DNA of 64,000 nucleotides from NCBI GenBank assembly GCA_031553495.1, contig JAVBLN010000057.1:1-64000 (forward strand), in the 5' to 3' direction. The notes under the pieces are model-generated. The model was not told where the DNA came from. It saw only the letters and a program-made list of their open reading frames with translations, and ran no database searches. Both the position numbers and the translations under genes were made by a program. Within the stretch, counting starts at the first letter, position 1; each line of letters begins with the position of its first letter. Below, one piece after another: positions 18,170 to 26,569 of this stretch. Source of the stretch: Pinibacter sp031553495. GTDB taxonomy: Bacteria > Bacteroidota > Bacteroidia > Chitinophagales > Chitinophagaceae.

Positions 18170-21100
18170 TTAAAAAGTTACGTTAATACCGGCAACAAAG
18201 GAACGAGCTTTGGGATAAGCGGAGAAGTCCACACTTGGTGTAAGCGGTGTTCCCCTACGAGCATCCACTTCTGGATCAAACCCTGAATAACTGGTCCATG
18301 TATATAAATTGTAACCAGTAGCGTATACCCTTATATTTTGAATTTTAACTTTACTTAATACATTTTTGGGAATTGTGTAGCCAATTGTCAATGTATTTAA
18401 TCTAAGAAAAGAGCCGTCCTCTATCGCCCATGAATGCAATGGAGTTTTAGTATACAAAGGTGACCAAATAGAAGCATTTTTATTGATTTCCTGTAACCTG
18501 ACAGGATCAGCATTTGTACCATAGGCGACATTGTTTCCTGTTTCGGGATCGATTATAGTAAACCGATGAGATAAATCCATAAATCCTGCAAGATTTTGAT
18601 ATGCTCTACTATCCAAGAAGACTGAATAATCCATTTTGTTGGCATTATATACATCATTGCCATATGACCAATTGAAGAAGGCTGTAAAATCAATATTCTT
18701 GTACCTGGAATTTAGACCAAAACCTCCTGTATGCTTGGGGTTTGCATTACCAATAACCATTTTGTCATAGTTATTAATAATTCCATCAGGCTTACCATCA
18801 GGCCCGCTAATATCTTTAAATTTAAGTATCCCCGGTCCAAAATAATTCTGTACCGCTAAACCAGATCCTTGCACATTAGGAACTCCATCTTTTAACTCCC
18901 ATTTATTAGTGTTTTTATTGAAATTAAAATCATCAAAAGAGTACATCCCTTCAGTTATGTATCCATACATTTGACCAACCGGTCTACCTTCTTCAATGAT
19001 GTAATCTTCAGAAGGTATGGCAGATCCATTCCATTTAGAATCAATTGTTTTATATGGAGCATCACCATTACGGAATTTATCGATCTTATTCTTGTTGAAG
19101 GCTATGTTAAATGATGCGGATAATGAGAAGTTTTTAGTATTAACAAGGGCTCCCTCTAAGGTAAGTTCAACCCCTCTATTAGAAGTCTGTCCCATATTAC
19201 GTAACTGATAATCATATCCAGAGCTGGTTGCTAAAGGAGCTGTGATTAACAAATCTTTAGTTGTATTCCAGTAAAAATCTACAGTACCAGCTAATCTTCC
19301 ATTAAACAAACCAAAATCGAACCCTGTATTTCTGGTTATTGTTGTTTCCCATTTTAAATCCGGATTAGTTAAATAGTTTACAACTTTACCACTTTCATCC
19401 ATAGTGCCGGGTATCAAGTAAATGGATTGCAAATCATTAAAATATGGTGGCTTGCTTTCTCCAATTGTCAGAAAAGTTGACTTCCATGAACTTCCAGGAA
19501 TTCTGCTATTACCAGCAGCTCCTATACTAGCTCTCCATTTTAAATTACTAATCCAATCAATATTATCCTTTACAAAATTTTCATCAGATAGTTTCCACGC
19601 TAAAGCTATTGAAGGAAAATATCCCCATTGTTTACCTGGAGCAAATTTTGATGAGCCATCTGCACGAAAAGTTACAGAAGCCAAATATTTGCTTTTAAAT
19701 GAATAATTAGCTCTTCCGAAAAATGAATATAATCTATCCGGTTCAGAAATATAAGTTTCGGTTGGTTTAGGAATTCCAAAATTCATCATAGATAATACGT
19801 CGTCGGCCTTCATTCCCACCGGGAATTGTTCAGATGTATTGGAAACTTGTTTGTAATAATCTGAACTAGATTCCTGGCCAGCTAAAAGATTTAGAGAATG
19901 ATTCTTTCTTATATTGGGAAGATCATAAGTAAATGTATTTGCAACTCTCCATGCGTAACCGTTTGAATTTAGAATAGTTGCAACAGGTTTACCCCCTTTG
20001 CCATTTCTTGAAACATAAGTGGTTGGACCCCAAACCTGATCTGTTCTATAGTTTCTGAATTCGTATCCCCATTCTGTTCTAAATGTCAGATTTTTTATGA
20101 TTTTCCAATTTAGCGCTGCTCCTAAATTTGTGTTTAACTTACTCTGCTTTTTATATTCGTCATTGGTTGATGTCACAGGATCAAATAACTGACTTTGAGC
20201 CTCAGGGTTATCTTGATCTGCATCCGGATCAGAGCTATATTCTTTTAATCCATGTACTGGAGCAAACTTAACAGCATTACGCAGTTTACTACTTTGTCCT
20301 CCTGCAGAAGTGTTAACTCCAGCTCCGTCTATGACCATATATGCTAGTCTGGTATTAAGATCAAAACTGAATTTCTTACTTAGCTCTGTGTTTAATTTAA
20401 AATTTACATTGTTCCTTTCATAACCTGAGCCAAGCATGATGCTTTCCTCTTTATTTCGTGTCAATCCAAGATTAAATCTTGCTTTGTCCGAACCTCCACT
20501 TATGCCAAGATTATAATATTGCTGTTGCGCTGTCCTACCAAACATCTCATTTTGCCAATCTGTACCCTGTTTGGATTTATATATATCCAAATCCTGAAAA
20601 TTTCCATAATACTTTTGAAAATTTGTAAGATTGCCTTGTGCTGCTTCGTACTGATACATTACATATTCATAAGGATTAAGAACATCCAGCATTTTTGCTA
20701 CTTTTTTTACTCCATAGTAAGCATTTGCTGCTACTGATATCTTTCCGGCCTTCCCATCTTTAGTAGTGATTAACACAACACCATTTGCTCCACGTGCCCC
20801 ATATATTGCAGCAGAGGATGCATCCTTCAATACAGAAATAGACTGGATGTCTGATGGTGCAATACCATTTATATCACTAACAATAAATCCATCAACTACA
20901 AACAAAGGCGAATTGTCCTGAGATATTGATCCTCCACCCCTAACGCGAATTTTTATTTGTGCATCCGGAGAGCCTTCAGTACTTGTTACTTGTACACCTG
21001 CTAATTTGCCGGTCATGGCTTCTGCAGCACTCGTTACCGGAGCCTTGGTTAACTCTTTACCGCCAATTGTAGCTACAGTACTAACTAAATCTTTTTTCTT

Positions 21101-21442
21101 CACTTTACCATAGCCCACAACCACCACCTCATCCATATCGGATGTTTCCCTTTCCATGGTCACATTAACCATGCTTCCCGGTGATGCTTTAATTATGGCG
21201 GCTTTGAAGCCTTTGGAAGAAATTGACAGCGTCACAGAACCTGTTCCCTCTTTCACAGGTATGGAAAACAATCCGTCTTCTCCTGTGGATGCTCCGGTTT
21301 TGGTGCCTTCAATAATCACACTCGCGCCGGCTACCGGGGCTCCTGTGTTGTCGACTACCTTACCGGAAATTTTTGAAGTTTGCGCCGTAGCAGTAATTGC
21401 TACAAGCAGAAATGCTAGAAATGATAATAAATATGCTTTCAT
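18170..21442 (-). CDS. susC: SusC/RagA-family TonB-dependent outer-membrane transporter (pectin PUL)
   Basis: The 1090-residue protein has a signal peptide (MKAYLLSFLAFLLVAITATA), a carboxypeptidase-regulatory-like domain (ISGKVVDNTGAPVAGASVII, about 25-105), the SusC linker DEVVVVGYGKVKKKDLV acting as a TonB-box region, a plug (about 120-230, VRGGGSISQDNSPLFVVDGF, SISVLKDASSAAIYGARGANG) and a 22-strand-type barrel ending FVAGINVTF. It imports oligosaccharides released by the surface lyase. No STN domain is present, so it is unlikely to signal to an anti-sigma factor. It opens the pectin PUL and is divergent from uxaB. Confidence 0.96.
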   Translation of the reverse strand: MKAYLLSFLAFLLVAITATAQTSKISGKVVDNTGAPVAGASVIIEGTKTGASTGEDGLFSIPVKEGTGSVTLSISSKGFKAAIIKASPGSMVNVTMERETSDMDEVVVVGYGKVKKKDLVSTVATIGGKELTKAPVTSAAEAMTGKLAGVQVTSTEGSPDAQIKIRVRGGGSISQDNSPLFVVDGFIVSDINGIAPSDIQSISVLKDASSAAIYGARGANGVVLITTKDGKAGKISVAANAYYGVKKVAKMLDVLNPYEYVMYQYEAAQGNLTNFQKYYGNFQDLDIYKSKQGTDWQNEMFGRTAQQQYYNLGISGGSDKARFNLGLTRNKEESIMLGSGYERNNVNFKLNTELSKKFSFDLNTRLAYMVIDGAGVNTSAGGQSSKLRNAVKFAPVHGLKEYSSDPDADQDNPEAQSQLFDPVTSTNDEYKKQSKLNTNLGAALNWKIIKNLTFRTEWGYEFRNYRTDQVWGPTTYVSRNGKGGKPVATILNSNGYAWRVANTFTYDLPNIRKNHSLNLLAGQESSSDYYKQVSNTSEQFPVGMKADDVLSMMNFGIPKPTETYISEPDRLYSFFGRANYSFKSKYLASVTFRADGSSKFAPGKQWGYFPSIALAWKLSDENFVKDNIDWISNLKWRASIGAAGNSRIPGSSWKSTFLTIGESKPPYFNDLQSIYLIPGTMDESGKVVNYLTNPDLKWETTITRNTGFDFGLFNGRLAGTVDFYWNTTKDLLITAPLATSSGYDYQLRNMGQTSNRGVELTLEGALVNTKNFSLSASFNIAFNKNKIDKFRNGDAPYKTIDSKWNGSAIPSEDYIIEEGRPVGQMYGYITEGMYSFDDFNFNKNTNKWELKDGVPNVQGSGLAVQNYFGPGILKFKDISGPDGKPDGIINNYDKMVIGNANPKHTGGFGLNSRYKNIDFTAFFNWSYGNDVYNANKMDYSVFLDSRAYQNLAGFMDLSHRFTIIDPETGNNVAYGTNADPVRLQEINKNASIWSPLYTKTPLHSWAIEDGSFLRLNTLTIGYTIPKNVLSKVKIQNIRVYATGYNLYTWTSYSGFDPEVDARRGTPLTPSVDFSAYPKARSFVAGINVTF

Positions 21443-21864
21443 ACAGCAAGGATTTATAAAAAAATAATATACTCAATTATTCATGAGGGTTAATGTTGGC
21501 TCGCTAGGTTCTAATGCAATACATATTATTTTTATACTTATTAACAACATCCTAAAAACAGGCATAAAAATAATCCGCAATTTTAACATTGTTTTCAGAA
21601 TTTAAGAGCATTTACAACGGTTTTATTTACGCAATCGATACCGAAATATTGCGTCATTTTGAAAAAAAATCCATCTCAATTTGCTTTAAATATTTTATAG
21701 TTATTTAATCCCGATTTTTTCGCTTTCCGTCCGCAATCGTTTACGTGAATTTTTGCGCAAAACTCCCTCCACTATTGTTTTCTCGTTTAATTTTATGACT
21801 TCTTAATTTTCCTTATCAGATCAACATTATCTGAATGATCTCTTCACGATTATAAATTTTACGC
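21443..21864. promoter_or_regulatory. Divergent promoter region between pectin susC and uxaB
   Basis: 422 bp free of R elements and heptads, in contrast to most spacers here, which suggests it is kept for regulation. It is very AT-rich. I see related words TTACGCAATCGATACC (from 21628) and CCGCAATCGTTTACGTG (21731-21747), which could be half-sites of a LacI- or GntR-like operator, but I cannot identify the regulator and none is encoded nearby. Confidence 0.4.
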
Positions 21865-23295
21865 ATGAAAGAATTAAACAGAAAAACGGTTAGTACTTCT
21901 CCCTTGCCAATTAAAATTCTACAATTTGGAGAAGGCAATTTTTTAAGAGCTTTCGTTGACTGGATGATTGACAAAGCAAATAAAAAAGGTGTAATGAATC
22001 ACGGAGTGCTTGTTGTACAGCCTATTGAAAAAGGAATGGCCGATCTGCTGAAAAAACAAGATTGTCTTTATCACGTGTATCTTGAAGGTATTAAAGACAA
22101 ACACCCTATTAAAGAAGTTTCGCTGGTGGAAAGCATTCAAAATGCGATTAACCCATACGTTGAATACGATGTATACGAAAAATGTATTCTTAGTCCCGAA
22201 CTTGAAATTATAATTTCAAATACAACAGAAGCGGGCATACGATATGAAGAAGGTGATGACTTAAATGCCAAACCTCCTAAATCTTTTCCTGCAAAAATTA
22301 CAGCGCTGTTGCATCACCGTTATAAACATTTTAACGGCGCCGCCGACAAAGGTCTTGTTTTTATTTGTTGCGAACTGATCGAAAATAACGGCTCTACACT
22401 TCGCGAATTTGTTATAAAACATGCGCAGGCAAATAATCTGGGTGAGGATTTTATTAACTGGATAAAAACATCCTGTCACTTCTACGATACGCTTGTAGAC
22501 AGAATTGTGCCCGGCTTCCCGAAAGAAAATATCGATGAAATAAAGCAGGAAATAGGACTTGATGATAACCTTGTTGTAAAAGGCGAATACTTCCACGTGT
22601 GGGCTATTGGCGGCGATCCGGTGATCAAAGAAAAATTCCCGCTCGATAAAGCCGGACTTAATGTACTTTTCATGGATTGCATTAAAGCTTTTCGCGATAA
22701 AAAAGTGCGTATACTGAACGGCGCTCATACCGCTATGGTACCTGTTGCTTTACAAATGGGTTGCACTACCGTTATGGAAGCATTCAATAATCCATTGGTA
22801 GAAAAATTTATTAACACAATGGTAGCGGAAGAAGTACTGCCTGCTATTGACGAAGATCCGGAAGAGTTAAAAAAATTCTCTGCAAAGATCCTGGAGCGTT
22901 TCTATAATCCATACATCAAACATTACCTTGAAACTATTTCGCTAAATTCATTAAGTAAATGGGAAACCCGCGATTATCCAACATTGCTTGACAACTATAC
23001 CAAACACGGAAAATTCGCGAAGCGCACTGCGTTCTCTTTAGCCGCGCTTATTGTATTGTACAGCGGCAAAAGCAATATCAACTTTACACCAAACGATACA
23101 CCGGAACACATTCAATTCATTCGAGACAACTTTAATGCTAATGATGTGAATGCCTCCGTTAAAGCGATTTTGTCCAACAAACAAATATGGACTGTAGATC
23201 TTTTAGCTGTACCACAATTAGTAGAAGAAGTGTCGAAATTTATTTCGTCTATACTTAGCTGTGGCATGGAAGAATCATTGAAAGTGTTTAGTTGA
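21865..23295 (+). CDS. uxaB: Tagaturonate reductase (altronate oxidoreductase)
   Basis: This NADH-dependent cytoplasmic enzyme reduces tagaturonate to altronate in the isomerase branch of galacturonate breakdown. The 476-residue protein belongs to the mannitol dehydrogenase-like family: the N-terminal nucleotide-binding segment ILQFGEGNFLRAFVDWMIDKA, the EIIISNTTEAGI block, VDRIVPGFP, and the C-terminal domain with KVRILNGAHTAMVP (the Lys-Asn-His catalytic region) are visible. The length matches UxaB. It is divergent from the pectin PUL and followed by R elements, a HIT gene, a GxxExxY gene and uxaA. The isomerase UxaC and KDG kinase/aldolase are not in the window. Confidence 0.94.
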   Translation: MKELNRKTVSTSPLPIKILQFGEGNFLRAFVDWMIDKANKKGVMNHGVLVVQPIEKGMADLLKKQDCLYHVYLEGIKDKHPIKEVSLVESIQNAINPYVEYDVYEKCILSPELEIIISNTTEAGIRYEEGDDLNAKPPKSFPAKITALLHHRYKHFNGAADKGLVFICCELIENNGSTLREFVIKHAQANNLGEDFINWIKTSCHFYDTLVDRIVPGFPKENIDEIKQEIGLDDNLVVKGEYFHVWAIGGDPVIKEKFPLDKAGLNVLFMDCIKAFRDKKVRILNGAHTAMVPVALQMGCTTVMEAFNNPLVEKFINTMVAEEVLPAIDEDPEELKKFSAKILERFYNPYIKHYLETISLNSLSKWETRDYPTLLDNYTKHGKFAKRTAFSLAALIVLYSGKSNINFTPNDTPEHIQFIRDNFNANDVNASVKAILSNKQIWTVDLLAVPQLVEEVSKFISSILSCGMEESLKVFS

Positions 23296-23345
23296 TGATT
23301 GTTGGTTGTTGGTGAAGAAAATCGACATGAATATTGTTAATACAA

Positions 23346-23422
23346 TTTTTTGGGTACCGGCGGCAGTATTTCATGGCATCATCGTTGCGTCGCAATCACT
23401 TCATCGGCAGTAATGCTATTGA
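23346..23422 (-). repeat. R element copy 7 (type C core)
   Basis: Minus-strand copy with GAAGTGATTGCGACGCAAC and GATGATGCCATGAAATAC; left arm of the unit ending at 23637. Confidence 0.8.
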
Positions 23423-23555
23423 GCGAGTGAACAGTGGATAGTGGATAGTTGAAAATTGAAAGTTGATAGTTGAAAGTGCTTTAGACACCGGATGTATGTA
23501 AAAACTAAAGCACTCAAAACTCAAAACTCAAAACTCATAACTCATAACTCATCAC

Positions 23556-23637
23556 CCGCTCAATAGCATTACTTCCGTACAAGAGTGCGACGCAAGTAAA
23601 GCCTAATAGTAGCACTAATGCCGGGCCACATAAAAAA
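23556..23637 (+). repeat. R element copy 8 (type B core)
   Basis: Core AAGAGTGCGACGCAA, right end AGTAGCACTAATGCCGGG then an A-run. Right arm of the unit starting at 23346, so the pair mixes C and B variants. Confidence 0.8.
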
Positions 23638-23704
23638 ATACACCTTTTACAACCACCCTGAACCCTGTTTGATTACTATTTTTTAATTTATAATTCCAAG
23701 TATT

Positions 23705-24115
23705 ATGTCCTGCTTGTATTGTGAAAAAAATGAAACGCAAAAAGAGTTGATGATTGAGATCTGCCAACTGCAGGTATCCACACTTTTTTTATTTAAAGAA
23801 CAAACGTATCGTGGTCGTTGCCTGGTAGCATATAACAAACATGTTAATGAGTTGTTTGAGCTTGATGAAAAAGAACTTGCATTGTTTATGCAGGATGTTG
23901 CAAAAGCAGCCAAAACCATGAGCCTGGCATTTAACCCTGACAAAATAAATTATGGCGCTTACTCAGATAAGCTGGCGCACCTACACTTCCACCTCGTTCC
24001 CAAATATAAAGACGGACCAACCTGGGGAAGCACATTTGAAATGAACCCGCAGAAAACATATTTGAGTGAGGAGGAATATAGAGAGCTAGTGGGAAAGATA
24101 AAGGAAGGGTTGTAA
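23705..24115 (+). CDS. HIT-family nucleotide hydrolase/transferase
   Basis: The 136-residue cytoplasmic protein has the histidine triad HLHFHLVPK (H92, H94, H96), an N-terminal CLYC cysteine pair that may bind zinc as in some HINT-type proteins, and the GRCLVAYNKHVNELFEL block typical of the branch. HIT proteins hydrolyse or transfer nucleotidyl groups (for example adenosine phosphoramidates or Ap4A). Its specific substrate is unknown. It stands between uxaB and uxaA on the same strand, so it may be co-expressed with uronate catabolism, although R elements separate it from uxaB. Confidence 0.9.
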   Translation: MSCLYCEKNETQKELMIEICQLQVSTLFLFKEQTYRGRCLVAYNKHVNELFELDEKELALFMQDVAKAAKTMSLAFNPDKINYGAYSDKLAHLHFHLVPKYKDGPTWGSTFEMNPQKTYLSEEEYRELVGKIKEGL

Positions 24116-24120
24116 ATTTA

Positions 24121-24155
24121 TTTTGTGTCCACGAATTACACTAATTGACACAAAA
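24121..24155. repeat. Nested inverted repeat flanking the GxxExxY gene (left side)
   Basis: Outer arms TTTTGTGTC/GACACAAAA enclose inner arms AATTA/TAATT. It contains CCACGAATT (24129-24137), whose inverse AATTCGTGG occurs twice in tandem after the GxxExxY gene (24668-24685). Confidence 0.65.
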
Positions 24156-24251
24156 ATAAATTGTGGCAAATGGAAACAAATTAACATCAACATTACGCTA
24201 TATTAATTTATACGAATTGACCTAAATTTTGCTTTGCAAAGCTGTTGGCTT

Positions 24252-24653
24252 ATGGTGATTAATAGCAATGAAAGAATAACAACCGATATTTTATATAAGC
24301 ACGAAGCATATACTTTAATCGGCTTATGTATGGAAGTACACAAAACATTAGGCAATGGTTTTAGTGAGATAGTTTACAAAGATGCTTTAGAGTATGAATT
24401 TAAGAAACACTCAGTACATTATGAAAGGGAGAGAGAATTTTGTATTGCATACAAAGAAATTATACTACCGCGAAAATTTAATGTAGATTTTACAGCATAT
24501 GGTAAAATAATTTTAGAAATAAAAGCAGTTGATTCTATTCATGACAGTTTTATAGGGCAAACAATAAATTATCTGAAAGCTTCTAAAAACAAACTTGGAA
24601 TACTTATAAATTTTGGAGAGAGTTCACTAAAATATAAACGAATTGTTCTTTAA
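24252..24653 (+). CDS. GxxExxY protein (PD-(D/E)XK nuclease-like small protein)
   Basis: From the ATG at 24252 the protein has 133 residues. It shows the naming motif in LGNGFSEIVYKDALEYEF (G-F-S-E-I-V-Y) and a D-x9-E-x-K pattern (VDFTAYGKIILEIKAVD) that fits a PD-(D/E)XK nuclease fold. The family is sporadic, often multicopy in environmental genomes, and of unproven function. A TTG at 24234 would give six more residues but fits poorly. It lies between the HIT gene and uxaA and is flanked by inverted CCACGAATT/AATTCGTGG words, which suggests that it arrived as a small mobile unit within the uronate cluster. Confidence 0.85.
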   Translation: MVINSNERITTDILYKHEAYTLIGLCMEVHKTLGNGFSEIVYKDALEYEFKKHSVHYEREREFCIAYKEIILPRKFNVDFTAYGKIILEIKAVDSIHDSFIGQTINYLKASKNKLGILINFGESSLKYKRIVL

Positions 24654-24667
24654 TTAAAATTTGTGGC

Positions 24668-24685
24668 AATTCGTGGAATTCGTGG
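24668..24685. repeat. Tandem AATTCGTGG words after the GxxExxY gene
   Basis: Two adjacent perfect copies of a 9-mer, inverted relative to CCACGAATT at 24129-24137. They lie in the leader of uxaA and would encode a meaningless basic extension if an upstream start were used. Confidence 0.6.
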
Positions 24686-24701
24686 AAAAAAACTAAAACA
24701 T

Positions 24702-26192
24702 ATGAAACGGTACATCAAAATAAACGACAATGACAATGTGTGTGTGGCGCTGGATGAACTGAAAGCCGGCGAAATTCTTGAAGTAAATGGAGTAAACATT
24801 ACCCTGAAAAATGATGTGGACAAAGGGCACAAATTTGCTTTGCGCAATATCGGGGAAAATGAAAACATCATTAAATATGGCTACCCTATTGGTCATGCGA
24901 TTTCTCATGTCGCGCAGGGTGAGCATATTCACACACACAATGTGAAAACCAATTTACAGGACAACCTGCAATACGCTTACAATCCAGTAAAAGCAACTGT
25001 AAATATTCCGAAAAGCAATTTAACTGTAAACGGATATTTGCGGCCCAATAATGATATGGGTATTCGTAACGAACTGTGGATCATTCCTGCTGTGGGTTGT
25101 GTAAATGGACAGGCGCAAATGATCGCTGACCGCATTAAAAGAGAACTGGATGTTTCACACATTGACGACATCTGTGTTTTTAAACATAATTATGGTTGCT
25201 CACAATTAGGAGATGATCACGAAAACACACAGAAAGCTTTAGGTGCGTTAGCCAAACATCCCAACACCGGAGGTGTATTAGTACTGGGACTTGGTTGCGA
25301 AAACAACCAGGTACCTGAATTTAAAAAGAAACTGGGTGAGTATAATGAGGACAGAATTAAATTCCTCATTTCGCAGGAAGTGGAAGATGAAGTGGAAACC
25401 GGTTTTGAACTAATGAAAGAGCTAGTTGAAAAAATGCGCAGCGATAAACGTCAGCCGCTTCCTTTAAGTTATTTAAAGATCGGATTGAAATGCGGCGGAA
25501 GTGACGGTTTTTCCGGAATTACCGCAAACCCGCTGGTAGGACAGCTTTCAGACTGGCTGATTGCGCAAGGTGGTACAACCATTCTTACGGAAGTGCCGGA
25601 AATGTTTGGCGCCGAAACGATTTTGATGGATCGCGCTGTTAGCAAAGAAGTGTTTGATGGCACAGTATGCCTGATCAATAATTTCAAAGATTACTTCCGC
25701 AAACATGAACAGCCTATTTATGAAAACCCTTCGCCGGGAAATAAAAAAGGCGGCATTACCACACTGGAAGAAAAATCGCTGGGCTGCACTCAAAAAGGCG
25801 GCGAATCGGAAGTGATTGATGTGCTTGACTATGCGCAGCCTGTTACAAAACACGGACTGAACTTATTGCAGGCTCCCGGTAATGACCTGGTGGCTTCTTC
25901 CGCGCTTGGCTTTTCAGGTTGCCAAATGGTATTGTTTACCACAGGTCGCGGCACGCCGTTCGGAAGCTTTGTGCCTACTATGAAAATAAGCACCAACAGC
26001 GGTTTATACAATCACAAGAAAAACTGGATCGATTTTAATGCAGGTACGCTTGTGGAAGATGAAAGCATGGAAACAGTGTTGAGCCGTTTCATTGATTTCA
26101 TTATAAAAGTATCTAACGGAGAAGAAAAACTGAATCACGAAAAAACCGGCTTCAAAGAAATCGCAATCTTTAAAACAGGCGTTACGTTATAG
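24702..26192 (+). CDS. uxaA: Altronate dehydratase
   Basis: This cytoplasmic metal-dependent enzyme converts altronate to 2-keto-3-deoxygluconate. From the ATG at 24702 the protein has 496 residues and carries both domains of UxaA: the N-terminal SAF-like domain (about 1-90, with GYPIGHAISHVAQGEHIHTHNVK) and the large C-terminal dehydratase domain (NYGCSQLGDDHENTQKAL, LKCGGSDGFSGITANP, ALGFSGCQMVLFTTGRGTPFG, VPTMKISTNSGLY). The conserved Cys and His residues fit an iron-dependent site. An open frame continues upstream to 24663 but runs through repeat sequence, so the later ATG is chosen. It acts directly after UxaB. Confidence 0.95.
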   Translation: MKRYIKINDNDNVCVALDELKAGEILEVNGVNITLKNDVDKGHKFALRNIGENENIIKYGYPIGHAISHVAQGEHIHTHNVKTNLQDNLQYAYNPVKATVNIPKSNLTVNGYLRPNNDMGIRNELWIIPAVGCVNGQAQMIADRIKRELDVSHIDDICVFKHNYGCSQLGDDHENTQKALGALAKHPNTGGVLVLGLGCENNQVPEFKKKLGEYNEDRIKFLISQEVEDEVETGFELMKELVEKMRSDKRQPLPLSYLKIGLKCGGSDGFSGITANPLVGQLSDWLIAQGGTTILTEVPEMFGAETILMDRAVSKEVFDGTVCLINNFKDYFRKHEQPIYENPSPGNKKGGITTLEEKSLGCTQKGGESEVIDVLDYAQPVTKHGLNLLQAPGNDLVASSALGFSGCQMVLFTTGRGTPFGSFVPTMKISTNSGLYNHKKNWIDFNAGTLVEDESMETVLSRFIDFIIKVSNGEEKLNHEKTGFKEIAIFKTGVTL

Positions 26193-26216
26193 TGTACCCT
26201 TAACTGTTAGGAATAT

Positions 26217-26249
26217 AAACCTGGGCTTATAATGAGTTCAGGTTTTTTA
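26217..26249 (+). terminator. Rho-independent terminator after uxaA
   Basis: AAACCTG and CAGGTTT form the stem (with further GCT/AGT pairing toward the loop) and are followed by a T-rich run, 25 bp past the uxaA stop codon. Confidence 0.75.
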
Positions 26250-26280
26250 TTTATAATCCTGCCGGCCCGGTTATTTCATT

Positions 26281-26355
26281 TTATGGGGTCAGCATTTGAG
26301 CCCTGATTAAGCATCGTTGTGTCACTCACTTCAACTGTAGTAATGCTTATCATCA
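26281..26355 (-). repeat. R element copy 9 (A core, D-type right half)
   Basis: Minus strand: GTGAGTGACACAAC core joined to TTAATCAGGGCT, a right half otherwise seen with D cores; evidence of shuffling. Confidence 0.75.
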
Positions 26356-26431
26356 GCTAAATCGCAAGCTTCCCTGTGAGGTATATTATACTATGCGCAG
26401 TATAAATTCGTGCATGAATGTTTCACTTTGC

Positions 26432-26505
26432 CGAATAAAATTACAACAGTACAAGTGAGTGACACAACGATGTTTAATAGTAGCACAACAGTTGATATCC
26501 AAAAA
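26432..26505 (+). repeat. R element copy 10 (type A core)
   Basis: GTACAAGTGAGTGACACAAC then GATGTTTAATAGTAGCAC; the right end is degenerate. Pairs with copy 9. Confidence 0.75.
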
Positions 26506-26569
26506 GAGCACTATGTATTTTTATGCCGTGTGAAGTATAGCGTTTTTTGCAAGCACTATTCAATAACAT

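Larger units (their letters stand above)
23296..23704. repeat. Composite palindromic repeat unit between uxaB and the HIT gene
   Basis: No gene. This is the clearest complete head-to-head unit: R copy 7 (minus), GTTGAAA heptads with GTGCTTTAG, a short loop, CTAAAGCACTC, then CTCAAAA/CTCATAA heptads, and R copy 8 (plus). The two halves are largely complementary, giving a near-palindrome of about 290 bp. Confidence 0.75.
26193..26569. other. Intergenic: terminator plus head-to-head R pair
   Basis: 377 bp holding the uxaA terminator and R copies 9 and 10 in opposite orientation. The 75-bp spacer of this pair lacks heptads. No gene. Confidence 0.6.

Noticed and set aside
21733..21742. 10-mer GCAATCGTTT shared by the leaders of both susC genes (also 43235-43244)
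   Set aside because: It is 290 bp from one start codon and 3 bp from the other, so a common regulatory role is unlikely; probably chance.
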